A stretch of DNA of 64,000 nt from JBEEJL01 sp043744215 (GTDB lineage: Bacteria > Pseudomonadota > Gammaproteobacteria > Burkholderiales > JBEEJL01): the NCBI GenBank assembly GCA_043744215.1, contig JAYTVC010000050.1:1-64000 (forward strand), in the 5' to 3' direction. The notes under the pieces were generated by a model that saw only the letters and a list, made by a program, of their open reading frames with translations, did not search any database and was not told the origin of the DNA. Made by a program: the position numbers and the translations under genes. Shown piece by piece: positions 43,022 to 51,672 of the stretch. The first letter of the stretch is position 1; every line of letters begins with the position of its first letter.

Positions 43022-43675
43022 ATGGAACTGATTACCCACTTGTTTCAACTGGTGCTGCATCTCGACCAGTCCCTCAATGACTTGGCGCAGAATTATGGCG
43101 TCTGGATCTACGCGATTTTATTTGCGATTATTTTTTGCGAAACCGGCCTGGTAATAACGCCGTTTTTGCCTGGAGATTCGCTGTTGTTTGTTGCCGGCAG
43201 TTTGGCCGCTGTGGGTGATAATGTGTTGAATGTGCACCTGCTGTTCATACTGGTCGCCGTTGCCGCATTTCTGGGCAATCTTTGCAATTACCAGATCGGC
43301 CGTTACCTAGGCCCCAAAATTTTCAGCAAACCGCGCGATTCCATTTTTTTGAAACAGGAATATCTTGACCGCACCCACGCGTTTTATGAAAAGCACGGCG
43401 GCAAGGCCATTATCCTTTCGCGTTTTATCCCCATCATCCGTACCTATGCGCCGTTCGTGGCCGGCATCGGCAAGATGCCTCAGGCGAGCTTCACTTTTTT
43501 CAATGCGGTCAGTGCTATCGCATGGTCTGGCTCGCTGATTTATGCCGGATATTTCTTCGGCCAATTGCCATGGATAAAAAACAATCTTTCCATGGTAATT
43601 ATCGGCATTGTGGTTTTGTCCGTACTGCCTGCAGTGGCAGAATTTATTCGCGCCAAAATGCGGGCCGCTGATTAA
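43022..43675 (+). CDS. DedA-family membrane protein
   Basis: This 217-residue polytopic membrane protein carries the DedA signature: FCETGLVITPFLPGDSLLFV near residues 39-58, NYQIGRYLG and a conserved FIPIIRTYAPFVAGIGKM. DedA proteins act in membrane lipid homeostasis, probably as lipid flippases. It follows secF by 60 bp on the same strand. Confidence 0.92.
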   Translation: MELITHLFQLVLHLDQSLNDLAQNYGVWIYAILFAIIFCETGLVITPFLPGDSLLFVAGSLAAVGDNVLNVHLLFILVAVAAFLGNLCNYQIGRYLGPKIFSKPRDSIFLKQEYLDRTHAFYEKHGGKAIILSRFIPIIRTYAPFVAGIGKMPQASFTFFNAVSAIAWSGSLIYAGYFFGQLPWIKNNLSMVIIGIVVLSVLPAVAEFIRAKMRAAD

Positions 43676-43724
43676 GTGTGCGCCCTGTATAGATTACTAG
43701 CCGAGGTTTGGGTTAACGTAAATC

Positions 43725-44546
43725 ATGGATGAGTTTTTTCAAAATCCCATTTTTCAAAGCGTCATCGCGCCGTTTGTGGTCGCTTTGGTCGTGGCTGAAT
43801 TGTTTCAGCGTATGCGCCTGTCGGGCCTCGCTGTCATCGCTGCGTTTTGTTGCGTGTTGATCCTCGCTAATGATTTTGTGCTGTGGCCGCTCACGGCCGC
43901 AAGAAAATTGATTCTTGTTTCATTGGTTGTTGCAGCACTGGGCATTGCTTTTGATTCTGCGCTGCGCAGTGCGCGTTACACCGTCGCCATTTCCACTCTG
44001 GTGGCTGCTCTCGCGGCAGCCTGGGTGCTGTGGTCCCCGCTGTCCCAACTCCCGCATGAGAACAGGCTGCAACTGGGCGGCGGCGTCATTTTGTTTGTCA
44101 TATGGATTGTTGCAGCCTCCGACGGTTTGCGCAGTGATTCCGTTCGCGCCTCCGCCGCTGGCTGGGGGCTTGGCTTGGGTGCCGGCGTTGCCGCGTGGTT
44201 GGCCGCATCGGATTTACTGGGAAAGTTTGGTGTGGCCATCGGTTGCGCATCCGCCGCTTATTTGTTCATCCAGAGTGTGAGCGGTTTGCGTCTACCGTCC
44301 GGCAGAACTTACGTGTTGCCGATGGGGCTGATTTCGAGCCTGGTTGCGGCAACGGCTGTGATGGTTGGCCATCTGACGTGGGTGGTTTTGCCTTTGCTGG
44401 CGCTCATTCCTTTGCTGGTGCGCTTGGCACCGGAAAAAAATAATTCGGTGCGCTTGCAAACAGGTATTGCTTTTGCCATCGCAACACTACCCGCTGCGGC
44501 AGCGGTGTTACTTGCCTGGCGCAGTAACGGCTTGTCGCCGGTATAA
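43725..44546 (+). CDS. Multi-helix membrane protein, unknown
   Basis: This 273-residue protein is almost wholly hydrophobic, with about eight helices and short loops rich in Gly, Ala and Ser. I see no catalytic motif or recognised family. It starts 49 bp after the DedA gene and ends 33 bp before cytochrome b561, all on the plus strand, so co-transcription is possible. It could be a transporter-like or scaffolding protein of the inner membrane. Confidence 0.65.
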   Translation: MDEFFQNPIFQSVIAPFVVALVVAELFQRMRLSGLAVIAAFCCVLILANDFVLWPLTAARKLILVSLVVAALGIAFDSALRSARYTVAISTLVAALAAAWVLWSPLSQLPHENRLQLGGGVILFVIWIVAASDGLRSDSVRASAAGWGLGLGAGVAAWLAASDLLGKFGVAIGCASAAYLFIQSVSGLRLPSGRTYVLPMGLISSLVAATAVMVGHLTWVVLPLLALIPLLVRLAPEKNNSVRLQTGIAFAIATLPAAAAVLLAWRSNGLSPV

Positions 44547-44579
44547 ATTTCCAGGCCGAATCCTTGCTTTAATATTCAT

Positions 44580-45128
44580 ATGAAGCCTGATGCCCTTCGC
44601 TATACAACTGTCGCTATCGTTTTGCATTGGTTCAGCGCTGTGCTGATTCTCATCTCGTTTACCCTCGGGCTCAGTATGGTTGATCTGCCTTTGAGTCCGA
44701 AAAAACTGCAATGGTACGCATGGCACAAGTGGATGGGCGTGACTATTTTCATGCTGCTCGCATTACGACTTTTATGGAGGGTCAGGCATGTTCCGCCACC
44801 ATTGCCGGCAACCACATTGCTTTGGCAGCGGCGGGCGGCTCATGTTACCCATTGGGCGATCTATGCGTTATTGATTTTGATACCGATCAGCGGCTGGTTT
44901 CGCAGTGCGGCGGCAGGTGTGCAAGTGGTGTATCTGGGCGTACTGCCCCTGCCCAACCCAATAGCGGTGGATAAGCCCCTCGGCGAAGTATTGCAGATCG
45001 TGCACAGGCTATTGAACTACGCCTTGGTTGCGCTTGTCGTAGCGCATGTTGCCGCAGCGATTAAACATCACTTTGTCGATAAGGATACGGTGTTGATGCG
45101 CATGTTGCCTTTTCTACGTCAACGATAA
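44580..45128 (+). CDS. Cytochrome b561
   Basis: This 182-residue four-helix membrane cytochrome has the haem-ligating His pattern: IVLHWFSAVLIL in helix 1, WHKWMGVTIFML in helix 2, and two later His (HVTHWAIY and HRLLNYALVALVVAHV). It oxidises quinol or transfers electrons to acceptors such as superoxide. It is followed 13 bp later by two YceI genes, a recurrent partnership in proteobacteria. Confidence 0.92.
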   Translation: MKPDALRYTTVAIVLHWFSAVLILISFTLGLSMVDLPLSPKKLQWYAWHKWMGVTIFMLLALRLLWRVRHVPPPLPATTLLWQRRAAHVTHWAIYALLILIPISGWFRSAAAGVQVVYLGVLPLPNPIAVDKPLGEVLQIVHRLLNYALVALVVAHVAAAIKHHFVDKDTVLMRMLPFLRQR

Positions 45129-45133
45129 GTGGT

Positions 45134-45162
45134 GTAACTATATGATTATATTCAATAATTTT
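45134..45162 (+). repeat. AT-rich dispersed repeat, copy 9, containing a start codon
   Basis: GTAACTATATGATTATATTC then AATAATTTT. The ATG at 45142 within it starts the next gene, and the repeat encodes the first seven residues (MIIFNNF). Confidence 0.85.
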
Positions 45163-45735
45163 ACATATGTCGGATTGCTGTTGTGGGCTGTAACGAATTT
45201 CGCTTTCGCGCAATCAGCCAACGGAGAAAAAATCAAAATTGATTTTATCTCCAAACAAATGGGTGTGCCGGTCGAAGGGCATTTCAAAAAAGCGATGGCG
45301 TCGGTTAATTTCGACAAGACAAAACCTGCACAGAGCAAGGCTGAAATTGAAATCGAACTGGCCAGCATCGACACCGGCAGCGACGAAGCCAACACCGAAG
45401 TCAAACGCGAAGGCTGGTTTAACGTGCAGAAATTTCCGACGGCGAAATTTGTTTCGAGCGCCGTGCGCGACTTGGGTGGCGGCCGTTACGAGGCAACCGG
45501 CACACTCACCATTAAAGGCAAAGCCCGCGATATCATGGCACCGTTTGTGGTCAAATCTGCGGCAAATGGTCTATCGGTGGCAGAGGGCAAATTCACCATC
45601 AAGCGTTCGCAGTTTGCCATCGGCGAAGGCGTATGGGCCGACCCGGACACAGTGGCCGATGAGGTCGATGTGAAATTTAATGTGCCATTGGTTACCGCCG
45701 CAGTTAAGCCCGCTGCAAACGCCGGCAAAAACTGA
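45142..45735 (+). CDS. YceI-family periplasmic protein (first)
   Basis: This 197-residue lipocalin-like protein begins with a signal peptide ending ...NFAFAQS. The YceI body shows GHFKKAMASVNFD, WFNVQKFPTAKFVS and a conserved KRSQFAIGEG. YceI proteins bind long polyprenyl chains or quinones in the periplasm. The start codon and first residues come from a dispersed AT-rich repeat and no RBS is evident. It lies between cytochrome b561 and a second YceI gene. Confidence 0.9.
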   Translation: MIIFNNFTYVGLLLWAVTNFAFAQSANGEKIKIDFISKQMGVPVEGHFKKAMASVNFDKTKPAQSKAEIEIELASIDTGSDEANTEVKREGWFNVQKFPTAKFVSSAVRDLGGGRYEATGTLTIKGKARDIMAPFVVKSAANGLSVAEGKFTIKRSQFAIGEGVWADPDTVADEVDVKFNVPLVTAAVKPAANAGKN

Positions 45736-45824
45736 GCGTGGTGGGGAAAAGTTTATTTTTACGAATAAGAAGTAAGCGAAGTTGTATTTTTATATCAGCA
45801 TCATTTTTACCCATAGGAGAATCC

Positions 45825-46400
45825 ATGAAGACCAGACTCACTGCATTGACCCTCGCCGCTATCGTTGGCCTTGCCGCATTGCCTGCCACTGCGGAAACCC
45901 TGTCCATCGACCCGACCCATACCTGGCCTTCATTTGAAGTGAACCATCTGGGCTTTACTACCCAGCGTGGTCGCTTCAACAAGACGGATGGCAAAATTGT
46001 GATTGATGCCGCTGCCAAAAGCGGCAGCATTGATATCAAAATCGATACGGCATCTATCGATATGGGTATGGAAAAATGGAACAACCACATGAAGAGCCCG
46101 GATTTTTTCAACGTGGAAAAATTCCCGGCCATGTATTTCAAATCCAGCAAATTGAAATTTGACGGCGACAAGCTGGTGGGTGCCGAAGGCGAATTGACGC
46201 TGCTCGGTGTAACCAAGCCGGTGGCGCTGAATATTTCAGGCTATCGTTGCGGCAATCATCCCATGACCAAAAAAGCCATGTGCGGTGCAGACGTAACGAC
46301 CTCAATCAAGCGCACGGATTTTGGCATGGCCTACGGCGTTCCTAACGTGGGTGAAGAAATCAAAATCAGCATACCCGTCGAAGCCTTCAAGGACGCGTAA
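45825..46400 (+). CDS. YceI-family periplasmic protein (second)
   Basis: This 191-residue protein has a clean signal peptide (MKTRLTALTLAAIVGLAALP, then ATA) and the YceI core: DPTHTWPSFEVNHLGFTTQ, MEKWNNHMKSPDFFNVEKFP and GAEGELTLLGVTKPV. The ATG at 45825 has a good TAGGAGA site; the upstream in-frame codons overlap the gap only. A strong terminator follows, so the b561-YceI-YceI set ends here. Confidence 0.93.
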   Translation: MKTRLTALTLAAIVGLAALPATAETLSIDPTHTWPSFEVNHLGFTTQRGRFNKTDGKIVIDAAAKSGSIDIKIDTASIDMGMEKWNNHMKSPDFFNVEKFPAMYFKSSKLKFDGDKLVGAEGELTLLGVTKPVALNISGYRCGNHPMTKKAMCGADVTTSIKRTDFGMAYGVPNVGEEIKISIPVEAFKDA

Positions 46401-46426
46401 CGCGGTAACCATTTTTTGAATCAGGC

Positions 46427-46461
46427 AAAAAGCCCGTCACGAAGGTGTAACGGGCTTTTTT
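46427..46461. terminator. Bidirectional terminator between YceI and DUF2069 genes
   Basis: AAAAAGCCCGT (46427-46437) pairs with ACGGGCTTTTT (46450-46460). The hairpin overlaps the end of the convergent DUF2069 gene. Confidence 0.85.
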
Positions 46462-46808
46462 ATCGCATTGCTGCGGGTGAGCTTGGCATAAAAAATAGTC
46501 GCGAAGAAAAAAATAACCGATAGTAGCGCTTCTGCCAGTGCCAGCTTGGCCGACAAGCCCTTGTCGCTCCAGGCGCGTACCGCGCCTTCCGTAAAATAAA
46601 ATAAAATTCCCAGCGAAGCCCATTGGAAGGTGTAACGGTTGCCGCGCAGGATTCCCCTTAGCGGCAACAGCAACGGTAGCACCTTGAACATCAACACCGA
46701 GCCGCCCGGATGCAACGGCGCGGCGATTGTCTCCCACGCCAGGCATAAGATGATCAGCGCTATCAGGCTGACGCTTGAAATCAGGTGCAAAAAAAATTTA
46801 GCGGTCAC
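46437..46808 (-). CDS. DUF2069-domain membrane protein
   Basis: This 123-residue protein has four hydrophobic segments (SLIALIILCLAWETI, VLPLLLPLRGILRG, ASLGILFYFTEGAV, LLSVIFFFATIFYA). The YTFQW and FYFTEGAVRAWSD features are characteristic of DUF2069. The function is unknown. It follows wrbA by 4 bp on the same strand, a frequent pairing in betaproteobacteria. Confidence 0.88.
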   Translation of the reverse strand: MTAKFFLHLISSVSLIALIILCLAWETIAAPLHPGGSVLMFKVLPLLLPLRGILRGNRYTFQWASLGILFYFTEGAVRAWSDKGLSAKLALAEALLSVIFFFATIFYAKLTRSNAIKKPVTPS

Positions 46809-46812
46809 GAAA

Positions 46813-47406
46813 TCAGCCGCGCAATTTTAATGCGGCTTGCGCAAGACGTGCGCCGAGCGCGATGCAAAGTCTTTTTTCGTCTTCGCTGATCGGTTGGTCG
46901 CTTCCTGCGCCGGCATGGTGGCTGGCACCGTAGGGCGTGCCGCCGCTCATGGTCGTGCTCAGCGCAGGTTCGGTATACGGTATGCCCATCACCAGCATGC
47001 CATGATGCAACAGAGGCAGCATCATGCTCAGCAATGTTGCTTCCTGGCCGCCGTGCATAGACGCAGTGGACGTAAACACCGCCGCCGGTTTGCCGGATAG
47101 AGTTCCCTTCTGCCACAAGGCACCGGTGCCGTCCCAGAAGTATTTCATCGGTGCAGCCATATTGCCGAAGCGAGTGGGCGAACCCAGCGCGATGCCCGCG
47201 CATTGTTCCAGGTCTTTCAATTCCGCGTAGGGTGCGCCGGCTGGGGGAATATCCGGTTCAGTCGCTTCGCATACTGTGGAGATTTTCGGCACCGTGCGAA
47301 TGCGCGCTTTCACGCCGGCCACTTGTTCAATGCCGCGCGCAATCAGTTGAGCCATTTCTTTTACCGAGCCGGAGTGGCTGTAATACAAAACCAGGATTTC
47401 TTGCAT
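46813..47406 (-). CDS. wrbA: NAD(P)H:quinone oxidoreductase WrbA
   Basis: This 197-residue flavodoxin-like protein reduces quinones by two electrons with FMN. Seen are VLYYSHSGSVKEMAQLIARG (phosphate-binding loop), GSPTRFGNMAAPMKYFWD, and FTSTASMHGGQEATLLSMM with the WrbA-specific insert. Length fits WrbA. It is divergent from the YihY gene, 71 bp away. Confidence 0.95.
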   Translation of the reverse strand: MQEILVLYYSHSGSVKEMAQLIARGIEQVAGVKARIRTVPKISTVCEATEPDIPPAGAPYAELKDLEQCAGIALGSPTRFGNMAAPMKYFWDGTGALWQKGTLSGKPAAVFTSTASMHGGQEATLLSMMLPLLHHGMLVMGIPYTEPALSTTMSGGTPYGASHHAGAGSDQPISEDEKRLCIALGARLAQAALKLRG

Positions 47407-47477
47407 GGGCAGGATTTCTCTTAAGGGATAGATTCAAAGTTTGGATGATATTATAACGCCATTGATCGCCAGGCCCG

Positions 47478-48794
47478 ATGCCCGAATTGAATACTACGAC
47501 CACACTCTCTACCCGCACCCAAACTGCGTGGGGATTTTCCCGCTTTGTCATTAACCGGTTTCGGCAGGACCGCTGCAGCCAGGTGGCCGCCAGCCTGACC
47601 TTCACCACATTGCTGGCGCTGGTGCCGTTGATCACCATCGCACTTAATTTCATCAGCCGCTTTCCACTGTTCGGGAGTTTTATCGGGAAAATTCGGGAAT
47701 TTATTCTTGCCAATTTTCTGCCGGAATCTGCCACCAAAATCATTTCGGTATATATGCAGCAGTTCGCCGATAATGCCTCGCGTCTGACGGCAGTGGGCCT
47801 GATTTTTCTGGCGGTGACTGCCGTGATGCTGATGGTAACCATCGATCGGATTTTTAACCAGATATGGCGCGTTGCGCGACCCCGGCCATTGCCGCGTCGC
47901 CTGATGGGTTATGCAACGGTGTTGATCGTGTGGCCGGTATTTATCGGCATGAGCCTCACTTTGACTTCTTATCTGGTGAGTTTTTCGTTAGGGCTGGCCA
48001 AGGGATTGCCGACGGCAAGCATGCTGCTGCTTCGTGTGACACCGGTGTTGTTGACCACGTTAGCGTTCGCACTGCTTTATTACAAGGTTCCCAACCGGCG
48101 CGTGAAACCCCGACACGCATTGCTAGGTGGCTTGGTTGCGGCCGTGCTATTCGAGTTGATGAAGCGGGGCTTCGGTGCTTACGTAGCGCATTTTCCCAGC
48201 TACAAGCTGATTTATGGCGCGTTCTCAAGCTTGCCGATTTTTTTGTTATGGATGTATTTTTCGTGGGTGGTGATTTTACTGGGCGCTGAAATCACCGCAT
48301 CGATGCAATATCTGGCGGGACAGGCGTGGAAATCCCGCGATAACCCTGCGCAACGTTTATACGATGCGCTGCGACTGTTGCGCGCGATGATGCTGGCCCA
48401 TGATGGCGGACGGCGTTATTTTTCACCGGCGGACGTGCAGGCCATGGTGTCGTTGGGAGAAGACCGGGTGGAGGCGTTGCTGAGAGAATTGGCCCTGGCC
48501 GGCGTGGTGCGCCGCTTGCCCGGTAGCAGGCACTTCGAATTTACGCGGGCACATGAGACAACCCTGGCCGACATTTACCGGTTGTTTTTGTTTGGGCAGT
48601 TGGGGACGCACGAGGCTTTTACGCCGCCGGATGACGATCTGGCACCGGTGATGCAACGCATGGCGAGCGGCGTTGATGCCAAACTCGATCAAACGCTCGC
48701 GCAACTATTTGCGCATAACGGTGACGTGAATCCGCCCGACTTAAATCCGCTGCAGTCGAATCCGGCTATTTCAAACGTCCACGAATTCAAATAA
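47478..48794 (+). CDS. YihY/virulence factor BrkB-family membrane protein
   Basis: This 438-residue protein has an N-terminal YihY domain with six helices (about 35-285), including RCSQVAASLTFTTLLALVPL and PNRRVKPRHALLGGLVAAVLF. A soluble C-terminal region of about 150 residues has a winged-helix look (FSPADVQAMVSLGEDRVEAL and LALAGVVRRLPGSRHFEF). It was once called ribonuclease BN, which is no longer supported. It ends by overlapping 24 bases of a convergent PilZ-like gene. Confidence 0.88.
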   Translation: MPELNTTTTLSTRTQTAWGFSRFVINRFRQDRCSQVAASLTFTTLLALVPLITIALNFISRFPLFGSFIGKIREFILANFLPESATKIISVYMQQFADNASRLTAVGLIFLAVTAVMLMVTIDRIFNQIWRVARPRPLPRRLMGYATVLIVWPVFIGMSLTLTSYLVSFSLGLAKGLPTASMLLLRVTPVLLTTLAFALLYYKVPNRRVKPRHALLGGLVAAVLFELMKRGFGAYVAHFPSYKLIYGAFSSLPIFLLWMYFSWVVILLGAEITASMQYLAGQAWKSRDNPAQRLYDALRLLRAMMLAHDGGRRYFSPADVQAMVSLGEDRVEALLRELALAGVVRRLPGSRHFEFTRAHETTLADIYRLFLFGQLGTHEAFTPPDDDLAPVMQRMASGVDAKLDQTLAQLFAHNGDVNPPDLNPLQSNPAISNVHEFK

Positions 48795-50354
48795 CTCGAA
48801 GCGCAGGGTTTGCTGCTGCAATTTGGTGGCGCGCACGCGGCGAGAGCGTTTGCCGTCGTTAATCGTAAACTCGCCCGCTTCGGCATACATGCCCGGCGGT
48901 GTCACCAGAGATTCGGATTGCTGTAAGGCGGGGATGGCAGGCAACAGCATCGCTCCTTGCGTTTTGCCGTGAATATCAATGGCCGAAGCGAGAGATACAG
49001 CGTCGGCTTTCGGAGCCAGCATTTGAATGCCGAACTCCATGCTTTCATCATCATCGTCAGACTGCACCCATCGCACGCTGCCCACCGATACGCCCAACGA
49101 TTGGCCGCCGAAAGACGATTGGCGCACACCAACGATTTCACCGACGCCGAGGTCCGGCGTGTTGGTGCCATCGCGGCGCAATTTCAAACCGCCCGCACTC
49201 TGGTTGATCAAGTCGCATTCGTAAAAGGTGAACGTCTCCCAACTGCTGGACAATTGCAGCGCCGCCATTTTCATCGTATCCAGCAGCGATTCGTTCGATG
49301 CAGGCAAGGCATCGCGCACCTTGGTTTCGGCACCGACAAAATAATGAGTGGCTTTGAGTCCGAAACAAATTTGCACCGAGGCCTGCGTTGCCGAGCGGCG
49401 GAAAATACGCTTGGGCGGTGCGCTCCATAATTGCGACAGGCGACGCAGGTGTCCGGAGTCGCGCGGCCTGACCACGCCGCTGCGCGTGGCCAAATCAGCC
49501 TGAGCAGCAAGCTGGTCAATGCGCTGTACCAGGCCGAAAGTTTGCAGCACCAGATCATGGGTGCGGTCGCGTTCAGCTTGTTGCAGGGCGACGGGCCTGG
49601 GCGGCATATCACTTAAAGAGTTAACGGAAAACAATCCTGGCATCGCCGCATCGGGGACATAATTTTGCAACACGAGGTGAGTGGCGTTGTCATGCACGAC
49701 GCGTTGCACAGAGTCTTGCGCATCGTGCACCAGATGGTAAGGGTCGGCCAATGCCAGCAGCAAAGCCTTTTTGTAAACCAGATGGGGGGTGTCGGAATTA
49801 CTGTCTGGCGGCGTATCAAGCAAACCTTCTTGCGACGCATGGCGGTAGAGCTGGTGGATTTCATACCACACGCCTGCCGGCGTCGGGTTGTAAGAGCGAT
49901 AACTGGTAGTGAGAATTTCGCTCAATATGAATATCGCCCTGCCGATGGGTAAGGCCGCAGAGGAGCGTTTGGCGCTGAACAGACCGCCCTTGACGCTTTT
50001 ATCAAGCAAAGCAAGCTTGTATGCGTAGCTGGTTTCGATTAGCATTTCACGCGCCAGCGCAGCCGCTTCGCGCGCCTTGGCAGGCAGGGGCAGGGAGGCA
50101 CCGGTAAACTCGTGGCCCAATTCCTCCAGCAGCGTTTTAATGCTGGGGTAATAAATTTCGATCAGGCGCAAGCGGTCTTCGTCTGACAGGCGCGAACGAT
50201 TGAGTTCCGTCAATGCGCGGTTGATGGATCGGGTGGATTCAAACACCTGAGTCAACGGCAGGGTTTCTACCCAGGCTTGCACTTGCTTGGGCCGCACCTC
50301 AGGTGTGGCACTGGCGGAAGGGTCGGTGGCGGGTACGGAAAGTCTTAGCGTCAT
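48771..50354 (-). CDS. Large PilZ-like c-di-GMP effector candidate
   Basis: This 527-residue soluble protein has a helical N-terminal two-thirds (LSDEDRLRLIEIYYPSIKTL, SAALPIGRAIFILSEILTTS) and a C-terminal beta-rich region from about 360 with DLINQSAGGLKLRR, GVGEIVGVRQ and VGSVRWVQSDDDDESMEFGI. The last pieces look like a degenerate PilZ domain (DLSxGG). This architecture is found in betaproteobacteria without assigned function. The canonical RxxxR motif is unclear, so c-di-GMP binding is not certain. It overlaps the convergent YihY gene. Confidence 0.6.
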   Translation of the reverse strand: MTLRLSVPATDPSASATPEVRPKQVQAWVETLPLTQVFESTRSINRALTELNRSRLSDEDRLRLIEIYYPSIKTLLEELGHEFTGASLPLPAKAREAAALAREMLIETSYAYKLALLDKSVKGGLFSAKRSSAALPIGRAIFILSEILTTSYRSYNPTPAGVWYEIHQLYRHASQEGLLDTPPDSNSDTPHLVYKKALLLALADPYHLVHDAQDSVQRVVHDNATHLVLQNYVPDAAMPGLFSVNSLSDMPPRPVALQQAERDRTHDLVLQTFGLVQRIDQLAAQADLATRSGVVRPRDSGHLRRLSQLWSAPPKRIFRRSATQASVQICFGLKATHYFVGAETKVRDALPASNESLLDTMKMAALQLSSSWETFTFYECDLINQSAGGLKLRRDGTNTPDLGVGEIVGVRQSSFGGQSLGVSVGSVRWVQSDDDDESMEFGIQMLAPKADAVSLASAIDIHGKTQGAMLLPAIPALQQSESLVTPPGMYAEAGEFTINDGKRSRRVRATKLQQQTLRFELFEFVDV

Positions 50355-50554
50355 GGGTGGCAGGATGCTTAGTGTTATAAAGGCGGGAAGAAATCTTCGT
50401 GTATTAAACGGTTAGAAATGCCCGGTACATCATAATACGAAATGAAAAGTTTACCCTTATAGTTCAAAATGCCCTATGGAATGGTACACAATCGTGGCAA
50501 TTGTTGACAATCGGCCGCTCGGGCGGCCTTTGAATCGGAGATGAAGAGGTGGTG

Positions 50555-51016
50555 ATGAAAAAATGGATGCTGATGTTTTTGATGGCCTTGTTCGTAGGGC
50601 AGGCTCCGGCTTTCGAGCTCATGGACGTGCAGGGGAAAAAACTTGATTTGCCGCTCTACAAAGGGCGCTGGGTCGCGGTGAATTTCTGGGCTCCCTGGTG
50701 CGCGCCGTGCCTAGAAGAAATTCCCGACTTGAGCGCGCTCTATGAATCGCGCAAGAAAAAAGATCTGGTGATTTTGGGCGTAGCCATGTATTACAAAGAC
50801 GCACGCCAGGCCATGGATTTTGCGCAGGTCCACAAAATGACCTATCCATTGGTCTTGGGCATGGAAGCGGGGCAGGGTGAGCGTGAGTTTGGCAGCATGG
50901 ATTCCATGCCGGTCACGCTGTTGTATAACCCTGAAGGAAAGATGGTGCATCGGCGTCGCGGGCTGATTCGCGGCGAAGAACTGATCAAACTGATTGAAAC
51001 CGGTTCGCTCGATTAG
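50555..51016 (+). CDS. TlpA-like thioredoxin-fold protein
   Basis: This 153-residue exported protein has an N-terminal signal sequence (WMLMFLMALFVGQAPAF) and a thioredoxin fold with the redox motif FWAPWCAPCLEEIP (C49-A-P-C52). TlpA/ResA-like proteins reduce periplasmic disulfides, for example in cytochrome c or copper-site assembly. The ATG at 50555 has a GAGG site 5 bases upstream, so two GTG codons just before it are less likely. It is convergent with the lytic transglycosylase gene. Confidence 0.9.
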   Translation: MKKWMLMFLMALFVGQAPAFELMDVQGKKLDLPLYKGRWVAVNFWAPWCAPCLEEIPDLSALYESRKKKDLVILGVAMYYKDARQAMDFAQVHKMTYPLVLGMEAGQGEREFGSMDSMPVTLLYNPEGKMVHRRRGLIRGEELIKLIETGSLD

Positions 51017-51021
51017 GTTTT

Positions 51022-51666
51022 TTACCCCGGACTTTTTTCGCCTGCCAGCGCGGTGCGTGCAAGCGGCGCATCCCACACGCGCTTCCAGGCGGCCAGCACC
51101 ATGTTCGGATACTCTGGCCGGCCCAGGCTGCCGTTATAGCGGCCCAGTGCGCGGAACAGGTTGCCGTTCTCGATGTCTAGATAATGCCGCATGATGGTGC
51201 AACCAAAACGCAGGTTCGTGCGCAGATTGAACAAACTCATATCGGGCGTGCCGATGTCTTTCACCCAGAACGGCATCACCTGCATATAGCCGCGCGCACT
51301 CGCGCTTGAAACGGCGTATTTACGAAAGCCGCTCTCCACCTGAATTAAACCCAATACCATTTGCGGGTCCAAACCGGCGCGCTTGGCTTCGTAATGCACC
51401 GTGCGCAAAAAATCATCGCGTTCCGATTTCACCGGAAATTGCCTCAGCAATCGTATGCCCATGGTGTCGAGCCAAAGGCGTTCTTCCGTGGCAGATTCAA
51501 ACGCACTTTTTTTCACGCCCTGGTCGCTCACCGCGCGGGAAAGGTTCGCCCGCACCGTGGCCGACAACATTTCCTGCGTTTGCTTTCCCGCATAGGCAAA
51601 AGGCGCGGAAGCGGCAAGCGCGAAAATTACTAAGCATTTGATTATATTGAATATTTTGTGCATCAC
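51022..51666 (-). CDS. Lytic transglycosylase (SLT domain)
   Basis: This 214-residue exported murein-cleaving enzyme has a signal peptide followed by a goose-lysozyme-like SLT domain: LIQVESGFRKYAVSSASARG with catalytic E111, YMQVMPFWV, and FGCTIMRHYLDIENGNLFRA. It cuts peptidoglycan to anhydromuropeptides. Two adjacent Met codons start it. Residues KIFNIIKCL at the N terminus come from a dispersed AT-rich repeat. It follows proS by 6 bp. Confidence 0.93.
   Translation of the reverse strand: MMHKIFNIIKCLVIFALAASAPFAYAGKQTQEMLSATVRANLSRAVSDQGVKKSAFESATEERLWLDTMGIRLLRQFPVKSERDDFLRTVHYEAKRAGLDPQMVLGLIQVESGFRKYAVSSASARGYMQVMPFWVKDIGTPDMSLFNLRTNLRFGCTIMRHYLDIENGNLFRALGRYNGSLGRPEYPNMVLAAWKRVWDAPLARTALAGEKSPG
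51631..51657 (+). repeat. AT-rich dispersed repeat, copy 10, inside a signal peptide
   Basis: TAAGCATTTGATTATATTGA then ATATTTT. Read on the minus strand it encodes part of the N-terminal region KIFNIIKCLV of the transglycosylase. Confidence 0.8.
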
Positions 51667-51672
51667 AAACTT

